Of a stretch of 64,000 nt of DNA, positions 15,770-24,075 are shown piece after piece. The stretch is taken from NCBI RefSeq assembly GCF_004363655.1, contig NZ_SNZH01000001.1, positions 178,569 to 242,568 of the forward strand, written 5' to 3'. Below the pieces are notes generated by a model. That model was given only the letters and a program-made list of their open reading frames with translations. It did no database searches and was not told where the DNA came from. The stretch's first letter is position 1, and each line of letters opens with the position of its first letter. The stretch comes from Tahibacter aquaticus (GTDB lineage Bacteria > Pseudomonadota > Gammaproteobacteria > Xanthomonadales > Rhodanobacteraceae). Made by a program: the position numbers and the translations under genes.

Positions 15770-16857
15770 AGCCGGGGAATCCGTCGCTGAGGCCAGTGTG
15801 CATCGCAGGCGCCGGCTTTTCCTTCGGCAGGGATTCTTTGTTGGCGATACGCCACGATGGTGGGATTCGCCTGCGGCTCACAGCCAACCTACGTTCCGCT
15901 CATTTTTAGTGGTTGCCGTTGCCGTTGCCCGTGATTTTTCTGTGGCCGTAGCTATTGCCGTTGCTTCTGCGCGCAGGAAGCGCGCGCTTGTCCCGGGGCC
16001 CCGTATGCCGCGGTGAGGCCGTGCAGGGAAAAGCCCGAAGGGTCGCGGCCAGGGATGGCCGCGAGTCGGCGCGGGGGACAGGATGTCCCGTGCGTCGACC
16101 GCCGTAGCGGCCTCACGAAGTTTAGGGCCAGGGATGACCCAAAACCGCGGCATCCGGGGTGCCCTTTGGGAGTCCAGAGGGCATTTGGACAAGCAAATGT
16201 CCTCTGGCCGCGCGCCCAAGGCGCGCGAAACGCGCCGCACGGCGCTAAACAAACACGTCCGCCACCGGCGGACTCCTTCGCGAAAACCGGGAAACGAAGC
16301 AGAGTCCTGCACCGCCCCTCACTCCAACCCTCGCTCCGACAGCTGTCGGGGAAGCGGGAGCAGAGCACGGTGCATGCGACCAACGCACCGCCAGGCGCAC
16401 CGACTCCGAACGCCCAAGCGAGCTTGGGAGAGAGAGCAAAACTCGCGCCGCCCAACCCAGCCCCCCACCGCGCAACCAACCCGCCCAACCGCCGCACTCA
16501 TAAGCCAGACCGAATCCCCCACCCCGCCACGTTGCAAATCCCATCGACTCCCCACCCCCGACAACCACGCAGGCCCGCGTCGCTCCACCATTCGCCCCTC
16601 TCAACTTCTTAACCGTCATATCGGTATGAAAGGATTTGAAGGAAGCACCGGTCTTTAGCCTGGAGCCCGTACGCTGCATCGCAACATGAAATCTACTTGT
16701 TGCGAATTCAGCATCCGGCTTACCGTCCACGCGCTGTGCGTACGGAGGGCAGAACCCCGCCTCGAAAGCAGGTTCTCCGCCGCCCAGCGTGTTATCGCTG
16801 CAATCGCAGCTGGTTACCCCTGCGGGCCCTGGCCCGTTCATCCACGGAGAACTTGCA
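15770..16857. other. Long non-coding interval before the RiPP operon
   Basis: There is no supportable gene over about 1.1 kb. Positions 15815-15895 resemble half of a common REP-like repeat (it ends CAGCCAACCTACG). Positions 15915-16207 hold the second copy of the structured repeat. Positions 16330-16600 are C/A-rich with a hairpin CCCAAG/CTTGGG at about 16412-16428. The final 170 bp, directly upstream of the RiPP precursor, should contain its promoter; a ribosome binding site GGAGA lies at 16846-16850. I cannot identify a convincing ECF-type promoter. Confidence 0.5.
15915..16207. repeat. Structured intergenic repeat, copy 2
   Basis: This is the second copy of the element at 100-397. Stems: GC hairpin 15969-15974/15980-15985 with loop AGGAA; outer stem 15999-16013/16145-16159 (one mismatch); inner stem 16013-16021/16108-16116; H1 16044-16050/16057-16063 with loop AGGGAT; H2 16075-16079/16085-16089 with loop AGGAT; H3 16125-16129/16136-16140 with loop AGGGAT; final hairpin 16174-16187/16194-16207, 14 bp with one G-T pair. 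H1 and the outer-stem core are identical to copy 1, while the sequences of H2 and the last hairpin differ completely but still pair. Confidence 0.75.
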
Positions 16858-17325
16858 ATGACCATCAAGATCGCGAAACCGCTGACGCTCGCCCTCGGTA
16901 CCGCTTTTATCGGCAGCATGTCGCTGGCCCAGATCGCCAGTGCCGACACGGCGTTCCAGCTGAACCAGCTGACGACCGGCTACATGACCACGGGCTTTGG
17001 CGAAGGCAAGTGCGGTGAAGGCAAGTGCGGCATGTCCAAGATGGATGCCAACAAGGACGGCTCGGTTTCCAAGGCCGAGTTCGACGCCGCCAAGGGCCAG
17101 CATTTCGACAAGCTCGACACCGACAAGAACGGCTCGCTGAGCGAAGCCGAACTGGCCGCCGGCCACAAGGGCAAGGAAGGTTCCTGCGGCGCCGACAAGA
17201 AGGGCGCCAAGGAAGGCTCCTGTGGCGGCGATGCTGCCAAGAAGGGCAAGGAAGGTTCCTGCGGCGGCGATGCCGCGAAGAAGGAAAAGGGCAAGGAAGG
17301 CTCCTGCGGCGGCCACCAGTCCTGA
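16858..17325 (+). CDS. hvfA: HvfA/bufferin-type RiPP precursor with EF-hand-like loops
   Basis: This 155-residue precursor has a long Sec-type signal (residues 1 to about 30) and six cysteines, all in E-G-x-C-G motifs: C52 and C57 in [10 protein letters not shown], then C110, C122, C135 and C150 in repeated KEGSCG units separated by Lys/Ala/Asp-rich linkers. In the HvfA/bufferin family, MNIO enzymes convert such cysteines to oxazolone-thioamide groups that bind copper; that chemistry is taken from the family, not seen here. Unusually, two EF-hand-like loops (D63-E74, [13 protein letters not shown]87-E98, [12 protein letters not shown]) lie between the cysteine clusters, suggesting calcium or other metal binding as well. 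GGAGA precedes the ATG at 7-base spacing. It is followed within 10 bp by the MNIO gene. Confidence 0.87.
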   Translation: MTIKIAKPLTLALGTAFIGSMSLAQIASADTAFQLNQLTTGYMTTGFGEGKCGEGKCGMSKMDANKDGSVSKAEFDAAKGQHFDKLDTDKNGSLSEAELAAGHKGKEGSCGADKKGAKEGSCGGDAAKKGKEGSCGGDAAKKEKGKEGSCGGHQS

Positions 17326-17335
17326 GGCATCGGCC

Positions 17336-18223
17336 ATGGGCCCGCGCATGACACTATCGGGCGCGGGCCTTGGCCTGCGGCGGGGCCTGCTGGCCCCGCT
17401 CGCCGAGCACGGCTATCCCGCCGCGGGCGCCGAGTCGCCCGCGGCGGCGATCGATTTCTTCGAGATTGCCCCGGAAAACTGGATCAACGTCGGTGGCGCA
17501 CTGGGCCGGCAGCTGCGTGCCTATACCGAGCGCCACGCCTTCGCCTGCCACGGGCTGTCGCTGAACCTGGGCGGGCCCGAACCGCTGGACGAAACCCTGC
17601 TGGCCAAGATCCGCCGGCTGCTCGACACCCATGGCATCGCTGTCTACAGCGAGCACCTGTCCTACTGTTCCGACGACGGCCACCTGTACGATCTGATGCC
17701 GATACCGTTCACCCGCGCCGCGGTCGACTGGGTGGCGGCGCGCATCCGGCGCACGCAGGACGCGCTGGGCCGGCGCATTGCGGTAGAAAATGTGTCGTAT
17801 TACGCCGCGCCAGGGCGCGAGATGGACGAAGTCGATTTCCTGCATGAAATCGTCGCTGCAGCCGATTGCGATCTGCTGCTGGACGTGAACAACATCCTGG
17901 TCAACAGCGTCAACCATGGCTACGACGCCGCTGCGTTCCTCGACGCCATGCCGGCAGACCGCATCGCCTACTACCACGTGGCCGGCCACTATGACGAAGA
18001 TCCCGGCCTGAAAGTGGACACCCACGGAGCGCCGGTGATTGCGCCGGTCTGGGCGCTGCTGCAGCGTGCCTATGCGCAGCTGGGCGTGCGCCCTACCCTG
18101 CTGGAACGCGATTTCAATTTTCCGCCACTGGCCGAGCTGCTGGACGAACTGGCCCAGATCCGCACATTGCAGCAGAAGCAGCACCAGCCGGCACTGCCGC
18201 AGCGCCATGTCCTCGCCGGCTGA
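17336..18223 (+). CDS. hvfB: MNIO (DUF692) RiPP maturase, HvfB type
   Basis: This 295-residue multinuclear non-heme iron oxidase is predicted to modify cysteines of the HvfA precursor. A TIM-barrel pattern and the conserved metal/active-site residues of DUF692 are present: H72 in [11 protein letters not shown]107 in SEHLSY, E151 in VENVSYY, D183 and N186 in [11 protein letters not shown]194, H214 and H218 in YYHVAGH, D229-H230 in DTHG, and E257 in LERDFNFP. Its start at 17336 lies 10 bp after the precursor stop; ATG 17348 is an alternative. It overlaps the next gene by 17 bp, consistent with one operon for precursor, maturase and partner. Confidence 0.92.
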   Translation: MGPRMTLSGAGLGLRRGLLAPLAEHGYPAAGAESPAAAIDFFEIAPENWINVGGALGRQLRAYTERHAFACHGLSLNLGGPEPLDETLLAKIRRLLDTHGIAVYSEHLSYCSDDGHLYDLMPIPFTRAAVDWVAARIRRTQDALGRRIAVENVSYYAAPGREMDEVDFLHEIVAAADCDLLLDVNNILVNSVNHGYDAAAFLDAMPADRIAYYHVAGHYDEDPGLKVDTHGAPVIAPVWALLQRAYAQLGVRPTLLERDFNFPPLAELLDELAQIRTLQQKQHQPALPQRHVLAG

Positions 18224-18968
18224 ACTGCACGCGCTGCAGCGCGATTTCGCCGACTGCATCCGCCAGCCGCAGCGGCAAGACCTGCCGCCCGGCGTGGACC
18301 CGCGCCGCATGCAGGTCTATCGCGATCTGTTTTACAACAATGTGGAAGGTTTGCTGTCGAACAATTTTCCCGTCATCCGCTCGCTCTACGACACTGCAGA
18401 CTGGCATGGGCTGATAACCGAATTCCTGCGCGACCACCGCGCGCAGACACCGCTGTTTCCCGAAATCGGGCGCGAGCTGATGCGCTGGCTGGAGCAGCGC
18501 GCCGAAGACGGTCGCGACGACCCGCCGTTCCTGCTGGAGCTGGCGCATTACGAATGGGCCGAGCTGGCCCTGTCGCTGGACGAGCAGGAAATCAGCGCCA
18601 CGCCGCACCAGAGCGGCGGCGACGTTATCGCCGGCATTCCGGTCGTATCGCCGCTGGCCTGGGTGCTGGGCTACAACTTCCCGGTACAGCGCATACGGCG
18701 CGACTACCAGCCGTCCGCGCCGCCTGCCGAGCCGACCTGGCTGCTGCTGGTCCGCGGCCGTGACGACCAGGTCAGCTTCCTGGAAATCAACGGCCTGACC
18801 GCTGCGCTGATCGAGCGCCTGCGCGGCAACAGCGAGCAAAGCGGCGGCGCAGTGCTGGCCGCGCTGCTGCAGGAAATCGCGCCTGCCAGCGCAGACACCT
18901 TATACGATGCGGGATGTGGGATTTTGCGCAATTTGCAGCAGCGCGAGGCAATACTCGGCATCCGCTGA
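18207..18968 (+). CDS. hvfC: HvfC/DUF2063 RiPP maturation partner
   Basis: This 253-residue protein has an N-terminal DUF2063 domain: [13 protein letters not shown], then [29 protein letters not shown], and [17 protein letters not shown]. The C-terminal half is a second alpha/beta domain ([18 protein letters not shown]). In MNIO systems this partner is thought to recognise the precursor and deliver it to the maturase, although the family was once annotated as DNA-binding. The ATG at 18207 overlaps hvfB by 17 bp, implying translational coupling. Confidence 0.9.
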   Translation: MSSPAELHALQRDFADCIRQPQRQDLPPGVDPRRMQVYRDLFYNNVEGLLSNNFPVIRSLYDTADWHGLITEFLRDHRAQTPLFPEIGRELMRWLEQRAEDGRDDPPFLLELAHYEWAELALSLDEQEISATPHQSGGDVIAGIPVVSPLAWVLGYNFPVQRIRRDYQPSAPPAEPTWLLLVRGRDDQVSFLEINGLTAALIERLRGNSEQSGGAVLAALLQEIAPASADTLYDAGCGILRNLQQREAILGIR

Positions 18969-18989
18969 CTGTGGGATGCGCCAACCGCA

Positions 18990-19090
18990 GGGTGCGATGA
19001 GCGCAGCGAATTGCACCGTCGCAATCTTCACCCCTGCCGCCACAGCCAACACCCTGGGGCGCAATTCGCTGGCGCTCATCGCGCCCTACG
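18990..19090. repeat. Inverted pair of ~30-bp REP-like units
   Basis: 18990-19018 and 19058-19090 are two copies, in opposite orientation, of a unit built around GCGATGAGCGCAGCGAATTG. They can pair over about 25 bp with a roughly 40-base loop. Related units occur at 40247-40348 and 48853-48896. The pair sits inside the RiPP operon between hvfC and the DoxX gene, where it could stabilise upstream mRNA or reduce read-through. Confidence 0.7.
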
Positions 19091-19163
19091 TGTTGCCTCC
19101 GCGAAAGAATCCCGCGCCGTTGCCGGTCTTCTGCGCCACTATTCCAACCGCACGGAAATCGCC

Positions 19164-19826
19164 ATGGCCTCGCCCGTCGCCCGCATTCTCCCGCTCTGGG
19201 AACAACTGACCGCGCGCCTGCACGGCGCCGGCGAAGTCATTCCGCCGGCGGTGCTGCGCCTGGTCATGGGCTGGGAGTTCTGGGAATCGGGGCTGGAAAA
19301 ACTGCACGGCGAAAACTGGTTCGCCGACATCCAGGACAAGTTTCCCTGGCCGTTCTCGGTGATTCCCGCCGATGTGTCCTGGGCCACGGCGACCTGGTTC
19401 GAGCTGATCGGCGGCGTGATGCTGTGGCTGGGCCTGGGCACGCGGTTCTTCGCCTTCTCGCTGATGATCCTCACCTTTGTCGCAACCGCGGCCGTGCATT
19501 GGCCGGACATGTGGAGCATGTGGAGCGATCTGCTCAAGGGCTATGCCATCAGTAATGCCGGCCAGGGCAATTTCAAGTTGCCGCTGCTGTTCGTGGTGAT
19601 GCTGCTGCCGCTGATCTTTTCCGGCGCCGGCAAGCTCAGCCTCGACCACCTGCTGGCGCGCGTGCTACGCCTGGCCTCGCCGCAGCCCGTGTCCGACCTG
19701 TACAGCATGGCGCTGGCCCTGGCTGTGCTGGGGCTGCCGTTCCTGCTGCTGATTCCCAAGCTCGGCCTTGCCCTGCTGGCGCTTGCCGGCATCGCGGCGG
19801 CGGCCGCACGCTGGGTACGCAACTGA
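19164..19826 (+). CDS. DoxX-family membrane protein of the RiPP operon
   Basis: This 220-residue protein has about four to five membrane helices, including [21 protein letters not shown] at the N-terminus and [21 protein letters not shown], which match the DoxX family. DoxX proteins are the usual fourth gene of HvfABC/bufferin operons, where they are proposed to help maturation or copper-linked redox steps; the exact role is unsettled. The start at 19164 was chosen because the longer open frame is Arg/His-rich with no homology. It is 195 bp from hvfC, with an inverted repeat in between. Confidence 0.85.
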   Translation: MASPVARILPLWEQLTARLHGAGEVIPPAVLRLVMGWEFWESGLEKLHGENWFADIQDKFPWPFSVIPADVSWATATWFELIGGVMLWLGLGTRFFAFSLMILTFVATAAVHWPDMWSMWSDLLKGYAISNAGQGNFKLPLLFVVMLLPLIFSGAGKLSLDHLLARVLRLASPQPVSDLYSMALALAVLGLPFLLLIPKLGLALLALAGIAAAAARWVRN

Positions 19827-19880
19827 ATCGCCGTACAGCTGGACATGCGCGCGGCCGCCGGCATCCGGTATCCTGCCCGC

Positions 19881-20579
19881 ATGTCCCAGCCCCCCAGTCT
19901 CAATTACGCGCAGCGTTTCCGCGGTTTCCTGCCTGTTGTCGTGGATGTGGAAACCGGCGGCTTCGATTCCGATCGCGATGCCTTGCTGGAAATCGCCGCC
20001 GTCGTCATTCGCATGGATAACGAAGGCTGGGTCCATCCCGAGCCTGCCGTGTCCACGCACGTAGTGCCGTTTCCTGGTGCGAACATCGATCCGCGCGCAC
20101 TGGAAATCACCGGTATCGATCCGACCCATCCGTTCCGCGCTGCACTGGACGAAAAGGAAGCGCTGGACCATATCTTCCGGCCCGTGCGCAAAGCCATGCG
20201 CGAAGCCGACTGCCAGCGCGCCATACTGGTCGGCCACAATGCCTCTTTCGATCTGGGCTTTCTCAACGCGGCCATCCGCCGCACCGGGCACAAGCGCAGC
20301 CCCTTCCACTTGTTCAGTTGTTTCGACACGGCCACGCTGGCCGGCCTGGCCTACGGCCAGACGGTACTTTCCAAGGCCGTCGCCGCCGCCGGCATGGACT
20401 GGAACAGCGCCGAAGCGCACTCGGCTGTCTACGACACGGAACAGACCGCCAAGCTGTTCTGCGGCATCGTCAACCGCTGGAAGGCGATGGACGACGCCTA
20501 TCGCTCCCGCGAGATAGCGCTGCCGGCCTGGCCGCTTGAAGCCGCGGTACCTGGCCCGCATCTGCCGGTATCCACTTAG
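19881..20579 (+). CDS. rnt: Ribonuclease T
   Basis: This 232-residue 3'-5' exoribonuclease is involved in tRNA end turnover and 3' maturation of small stable RNAs. The DEDDh catalytic residues are visible: D22 and E24 in VDVETGG, the Asp of [12 protein letters not shown], and the His/Asp of [23 protein letters not shown] at the N-terminus is characteristic of RNase T. ATG 19881 was preferred over an upstream start because homology begins there. It is 8 bp upstream of the zinc-ribbon gene. Confidence 0.95.
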   Translation: MSQPPSLNYAQRFRGFLPVVVDVETGGFDSDRDALLEIAAVVIRMDNEGWVHPEPAVSTHVVPFPGANIDPRALEITGIDPTHPFRAALDEKEALDHIFRPVRKAMREADCQRAILVGHNASFDLGFLNAAIRRTGHKRSPFHLFSCFDTATLAGLAYGQTVLSKAVAAAGMDWNSAEAHSAVYDTEQTAKLFCGIVNRWKAMDDAYRSREIALPAWPLEAAVPGPHLPVST

Positions 20580-20587
20580 GCATTGCC

Positions 20588-20869
20588 ATGCCCATCTACG
20601 AATACATTGCCAGCGGCACCGGCTGCGACTACTGCAGCAGCGGCTTCGATCACCTGCAGAAGCTCAGCGAAGCAGAGCTGGGCCAATGCCCGCGCTGCGG
20701 CGCGGCGCTAAAGCGCAAGATTTCCGCACCGAACATGGCCATCGGCAACAGCCACCTGACCAGCGAAGCCCACGCCGGCAAGCACGGCTTCACCCAGTAC
20801 CGCCGCGCCGGCGGCGGGGTCTACGAAAAGACGGCCGGCAAAGGCCCGGATTTCATCAGCGGCGACTGA
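20588..20869 (+). CDS. FmdB-family zinc-ribbon protein
   Basis: This 93-residue small protein begins with the typical MPIYEY and has a four-cysteine zinc ribbon, C13/C16 and C34/C37 (CPRCG). The usual FmdB ribbon has EYxCxxCGxxFE; here the first pair sits in a shifted GCDYCSSGFDH context. The tail SGD is typical of the C-terminal end. The role is unknown (putative regulatory or metal-binding protein). It probably shares a transcript with rnt, 8 bp upstream. Confidence 0.82.
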   Translation: MPIYEYIASGTGCDYCSSGFDHLQKLSEAELGQCPRCGAALKRKISAPNMAIGNSHLTSEAHAGKHGFTQYRRAGGGVYEKTAGKGPDFISGD

Positions 20870-20994
20870 AACCAGCCGCATTCGCGTTACTGCGCAAGCC
20901 TGTTGCGGCGCTGTCGATTCGGTGACGCAAGCGGCAACGCCGGCATCGTTCGCATGCAAGAATCCGCGCGTTTGCGTCGCGCGAGAGTGCTGCC

Positions 20995-21615
20995 CTGAAA
21001 CTGCGTCTGCCTCAAGCCGGCTGGCTGGCCGGTGCCGGAAAACACGCGCCTGTCTGGATTGCCGCCGCAGGACTGGCCGCCGTCGCCGTATCGAGCACGT
21101 GGCTGCTGGGCGGATTCGCCCCGGCCAAGCCGCCGCCATTGCCGCAACTGGATGCGGGCAAAGGCGTCGATACCGGCCAATGGCATGTTGTCGTGCATGC
21201 AGCCACGCTCAGCGCCAGACGGCCGGACGGCCGTCCGGCCGCGCGTGGCAAGGCCAACCTCGCGATCGAGCTGGAATTGACCAACCGCACGCGCAGCAGC
21301 AGCAACGACTTCGCCACCCTGCTGCGCATTGCGCTGCCCGCCATCGCGGCGAAGACGCCACCGACATCGCAACTGCTGCTGCGCGACAACAGCGTGCTGT
21401 CGTCGCTGCATCCGAAGATGAGCGAGCGCATCGCCCTGGCCTGGGATATTCCGCTCGCCACGCCCATTCCCGACCCGCTGCCCGTCGTGGTCATGAGCAA
21501 GATCCATAAACAGCGCGACAACCTGTCCGGCGGCGCGGGCTGGTTCGATCCCAAGCCCATGGCGGAAGTGCGCCTGCACGTCACTACGCCGGATGCGCCG
21601 GCAACGCTGCCATGA
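20995..21615 (+). CDS. Membrane-anchored protein of unknown function, apparent CTG start
   Basis: The frame is open from 20926 to 21615. The first canonical start is TTG at 21139, but a strong membrane helix (PVWIAAAGLAAVAVSSTW, then LLGGFAPAK) is encoded upstream of it, so the true start must be earlier, where no ATG, GTG or TTG exists in frame. A CTG at 20995, about 8 bases after GAGAG, gives a 206-residue protein beginning LKLRLPQAGW. The remainder is an extracytoplasmic domain (TGQWHVVVHAATLSARRP, NLAIELELTNRTRSSSND). No family recognised. It overlaps the next gene by 4 bp. Confidence 0.65.
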   Translation: MKLRLPQAGWLAGAGKHAPVWIAAAGLAAVAVSSTWLLGGFAPAKPPPLPQLDAGKGVDTGQWHVVVHAATLSARRPDGRPAARGKANLAIELELTNRTRSSSNDFATLLRIALPAIAAKTPPTSQLLLRDNSVLSSLHPKMSERIALAWDIPLATPIPDPLPVVVMSKIHKQRDNLSGGAGWFDPKPMAEVRLHVTTPDAPATLP

Positions 21616-22193
21616 GCACGCCGCGCCGATTTCGCTGGAGCGCGCTGCTGGCCAGCGCCGCGACGCTGGCGCTGCTGCTGGCGATGCGCGAGTCGATGCC
21701 GAACTACAACGCCCGCATGGCGCCCATCGTCGAACGCGGCGCGCCCGGCGAATACGTGCACGGACGCCGCTTCGCCGCGCGTGTAACAGCCGTGGAAACC
21801 GCTCGCATGCTGCGCTTCGCCCACTCGGGCACGCCCGACAGCGTAGAGCAGCGCGACAGCAGCGGCGTCTGGCTGATCGTGCAGGCCAGCGCCATGGCGG
21901 TGCAGGAACCGACCCTGATCGGCAGCGCCGCCATACTCACGCGCGACGGCCGGCGCTACGAACAAAGTGGACGTCTGTACAACGCACCCGCAACGCTGGC
22001 AGCGCGGGAGCTGCAGGCCGGCGTCGCCAGCGCGGGGGTGCTGATCTTCGAACTGCCGGTCGATGCGCTGGCCGGCGCCTGGCTGGCATTGGCGGCGAAC
22101 CGGATCGATCCGCTCGACTCGGAATTGCAGATCGACCTGGCGCTCGCGGCACCGCCGCTGCCGCGCGAGTTCTATGACCTGGTGCGGCCATGA
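21612..22193 (+). CDS. Single-pass membrane-anchored protein of unknown function
   Basis: This 193-residue protein has an N-terminal signal-anchor helix (SALLASAATLALLLA) and an extracytoplasmic domain with FAARVTAVETARMLRF, VWLIVQASAMAVQEP and ELQAGVASAGVLIFELP. The alternating pattern and the VWLIV strand recall telokin-like beta-sandwich (DUF4352-type) domains, but this is inference only. ATGA overlaps with both neighbours indicate tight coupling with the genes before and after. Confidence 0.72.
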   Translation: MSTPRRFRWSALLASAATLALLLAMRESMPNYNARMAPIVERGAPGEYVHGRRFAARVTAVETARMLRFAHSGTPDSVEQRDSSGVWLIVQASAMAVQEPTLIGSAAILTRDGRRYEQSGRLYNAPATLAARELQAGVASAGVLIFELPVDALAGAWLALAANRIDPLDSELQIDLALAAPPLPREFYDLVRP

Positions 22194-22747
22194 ACGCGGG
22201 GCGCGTCTACTGGCGCAGCCTGGCCGCACTGATCGTCGTCGTTCCGCTTGCGCTATGGACCGCCAGCGGCGAGGACTACCTCGCCTACCAGCGGCATCGT
22301 GCCGTGCCGGAAACCGTCGTCGCGCCCGGCGCCAGCGCGGAATTCGGCGGCAGCCGCTGGCAGATCGACCGCATCGAAACTTTCGATGCGCCGCCGGCGA
22401 CGCCGGGCAGTGTCATCGCCCCAGCCAGCCTGCCCGCCGGCACGCGCCTGCTGCGCGTGCGCATGGCCCTGAGAGCGGGCGACATCGAGTCGATACAAAA
22501 GCTCGATCGCTGCCAGCTGGAACTGGTCGACCGCCGCGGCCGGCGCTGGACTGCCGCTGCCCTGTCGCCGGCGCGGCGCGACGTCGCCACGCGCTGCAAC
22601 GGCAGTCATGGCAAGACACCGCAGATCGCGCAGGAATTCCGTTTCGAGCAGGACTTCCTGCTGCCGGCCGATGCCGCCGGCGACGTCGATGCGGTGATTC
22701 GCCTCGCCGCGGAAAATCCGCGCCTACTGCGCCTGCAGTGGCGTTGA
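22190..22747 (+). CDS. Single-pass membrane-anchored protein of unknown function
   Basis: This 185-residue protein has an N-terminal membrane helix (SLAALIVVVPLALWTASG) and an exported domain with GGSRWQIDRIETFD, AGTRLLRVRMALRAG and FRFEQDFLLPADAAG. It has the same overall plan as its two upstream neighbours and is translated with them through a 4-bp overlap. Its 3' end overlaps the convergent membrane-protein gene by 24 bp. No family is recognised. Confidence 0.72.
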   Translation: MNAGRVYWRSLAALIVVVPLALWTASGEDYLAYQRHRAVPETVVAPGASAEFGGSRWQIDRIETFDAPPATPGSVIAPASLPAGTRLLRVRMALRAGDIESIQKLDRCQLELVDRRGRRWTAAALSPARRDVATRCNGSHGKTPQIAQEFRFEQDFLLPADAAGDVDAVIRLAAENPRLLRLQWR

Positions 22748-23977
22748 AACCGCTGCGGGCTGCTCGTCGCGCCGCTGCCGCCAGGCAGCAACCGCGAGTT
22801 CCAGTGTCGCCGCCAGCAGGCAGATGCGCAGCGGCTCGAAGACGATGCCGGGCGTGCTGCCGAGCGGATCGCCGAGCAGCAAGGCCAGCGCGCCGCCGAC
22901 CGGACGCCAGAAATCCATCGCGTGCGGACCGATCAGCTGGGTCGCGCCAATCCAGGCCTGTGCCGACAGCCATTCCAAGGCACGGTAGCCGACGCAGAAG
23001 CACAGCAACAGGGTCAGCCCCGCATGCAGGGTCAGGCGCACGCTGTTGGCCACCGGCACGTAGCGCGTGCGATAGCCCTTGACGAAATCGTCGCCGAACT
23101 GGCGCAGCAAGGCCGGCAACCTGTCATAGCTGCCGACGATTTTCTCCAGGCGCTTGTTCGTCGCCAGCAGCGACTGTTCGCCCAGGTCGCGGCCGAAAAT
23201 CAGCGCCGTGATCGCCAGCCAGACCAGCGGCAGCAGCGCAGCGAAGAACATGCCCTGCGCGGCGCTGCCGAGGCTGTCGAACAGCGTTGGCGCCAGTACC
23301 GGCGCGGCGACATCCGCATCGGCGCCGCCGAAGTACTGCCATACCACGCGCGACTCCAGCCATTTCATCAGCAGATCCTTGCCGCGCGTGATCACGAACA
23401 GGCCGATGAAAACCCAGTTCGCTTCGCACAGCACGATCAGCGCCTGCCAGCCGGTCGAATGCTTGCGCGCTTCGCGTGCCTTGGCATAGCGGCGCAGCAT
23501 CCAGGAAGCCGCGACCGAGATCACCAGGCCGTGCGATTTCAGGGCATCGAGCAAGGGCCCGTATTTGCCGAACGGATCGCGCGCAAGACCGGCCAGCGAA
23601 TATTCGCGCACGGTATCGCCAAGCAGGCCCCAGCCGGCGTAATAGGCGAAGAACGGCACCAGCGCGAGCGCCAGCGCCGTGGCCAGGCGTTCGCCGCGCG
23701 CGGTGCCGGTGGTGTGGCCAGGCGGTGCCTGCGTCAGCGCCGGCAGCGATGGCCGCAGCACATGAAACATCGCAATCACCACGGCGAGTTCGATCACCAC
23801 CAGCGGCGACAGCAGCGACAGGCCGAGCACGTGATTGCGCAGGCCGATTTCCACAACGATACGCAGCAGCCAGTCATTGAACAGGTAGCCCAGCAACACC
23901 AGCAGCACCAGCGGCGGCCAATGCCGCCACCACAGGCGCAGAGTCGTACGGATGAGTTGCAGCGGTATCGAATGCAT
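22724..23977 (-). CDS. Multi-pass membrane protein of unknown function
   Basis: The 417-residue form from ATG 23977 has about seven to eight hydrophobic helices (WPPLVLLVLLGYLFNDWLL, LSPLVVIELAVVIAMFHVL, ALVPFFAYYAGWGLLGD, MFFAALLPLVWLAITALIFG, LLLCFCVGYRALEWL). A long cytoplasmic or periplasmic loop contains RYAKAREARKHSTGW. An upstream ATG at 23989 or TTG at 24010 is possible. It is convergent with, and overlaps, the three-gene membrane-anchored set, which hints that the four act together. I do not recognise the family. Confidence 0.75.
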   Translation of the reverse strand: MHSIPLQLIRTTLRLWWRHWPPLVLLVLLGYLFNDWLLRIVVEIGLRNHVLGLSLLSPLVVIELAVVIAMFHVLRPSLPALTQAPPGHTTGTARGERLATALALALVPFFAYYAGWGLLGDTVREYSLAGLARDPFGKYGPLLDALKSHGLVISVAASWMLRRYAKAREARKHSTGWQALIVLCEANWVFIGLFVITRGKDLLMKWLESRVVWQYFGGADADVAAPVLAPTLFDSLGSAAQGMFFAALLPLVWLAITALIFGRDLGEQSLLATNKRLEKIVGSYDRLPALLRQFGDDFVKGYRTRYVPVANSVRLTLHAGLTLLLCFCVGYRALEWLSAQAWIGATQLIGPHAMDFWRPVGGALALLLGDPLGSTPGIVFEPLRICLLAATLELAVAAWRQRRDEQPAAVSTPLQAQ

Positions 23978-24075
23978 GGGAGCGAGCATGTCATGCGTGC
24001 GAAGCGCCAATCCAGCGACCGGATAGCGCTTCGGCGCTGCAGCGATGTTGCGCCGCTACGCGATTCGCAGGTCCC

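Noticed and set aside
18990-19090. Possible CRISPR-like or terminator array
   Set aside because: Only two inverted units with no regular spacing or spacers; better explained as a REP-like pair.
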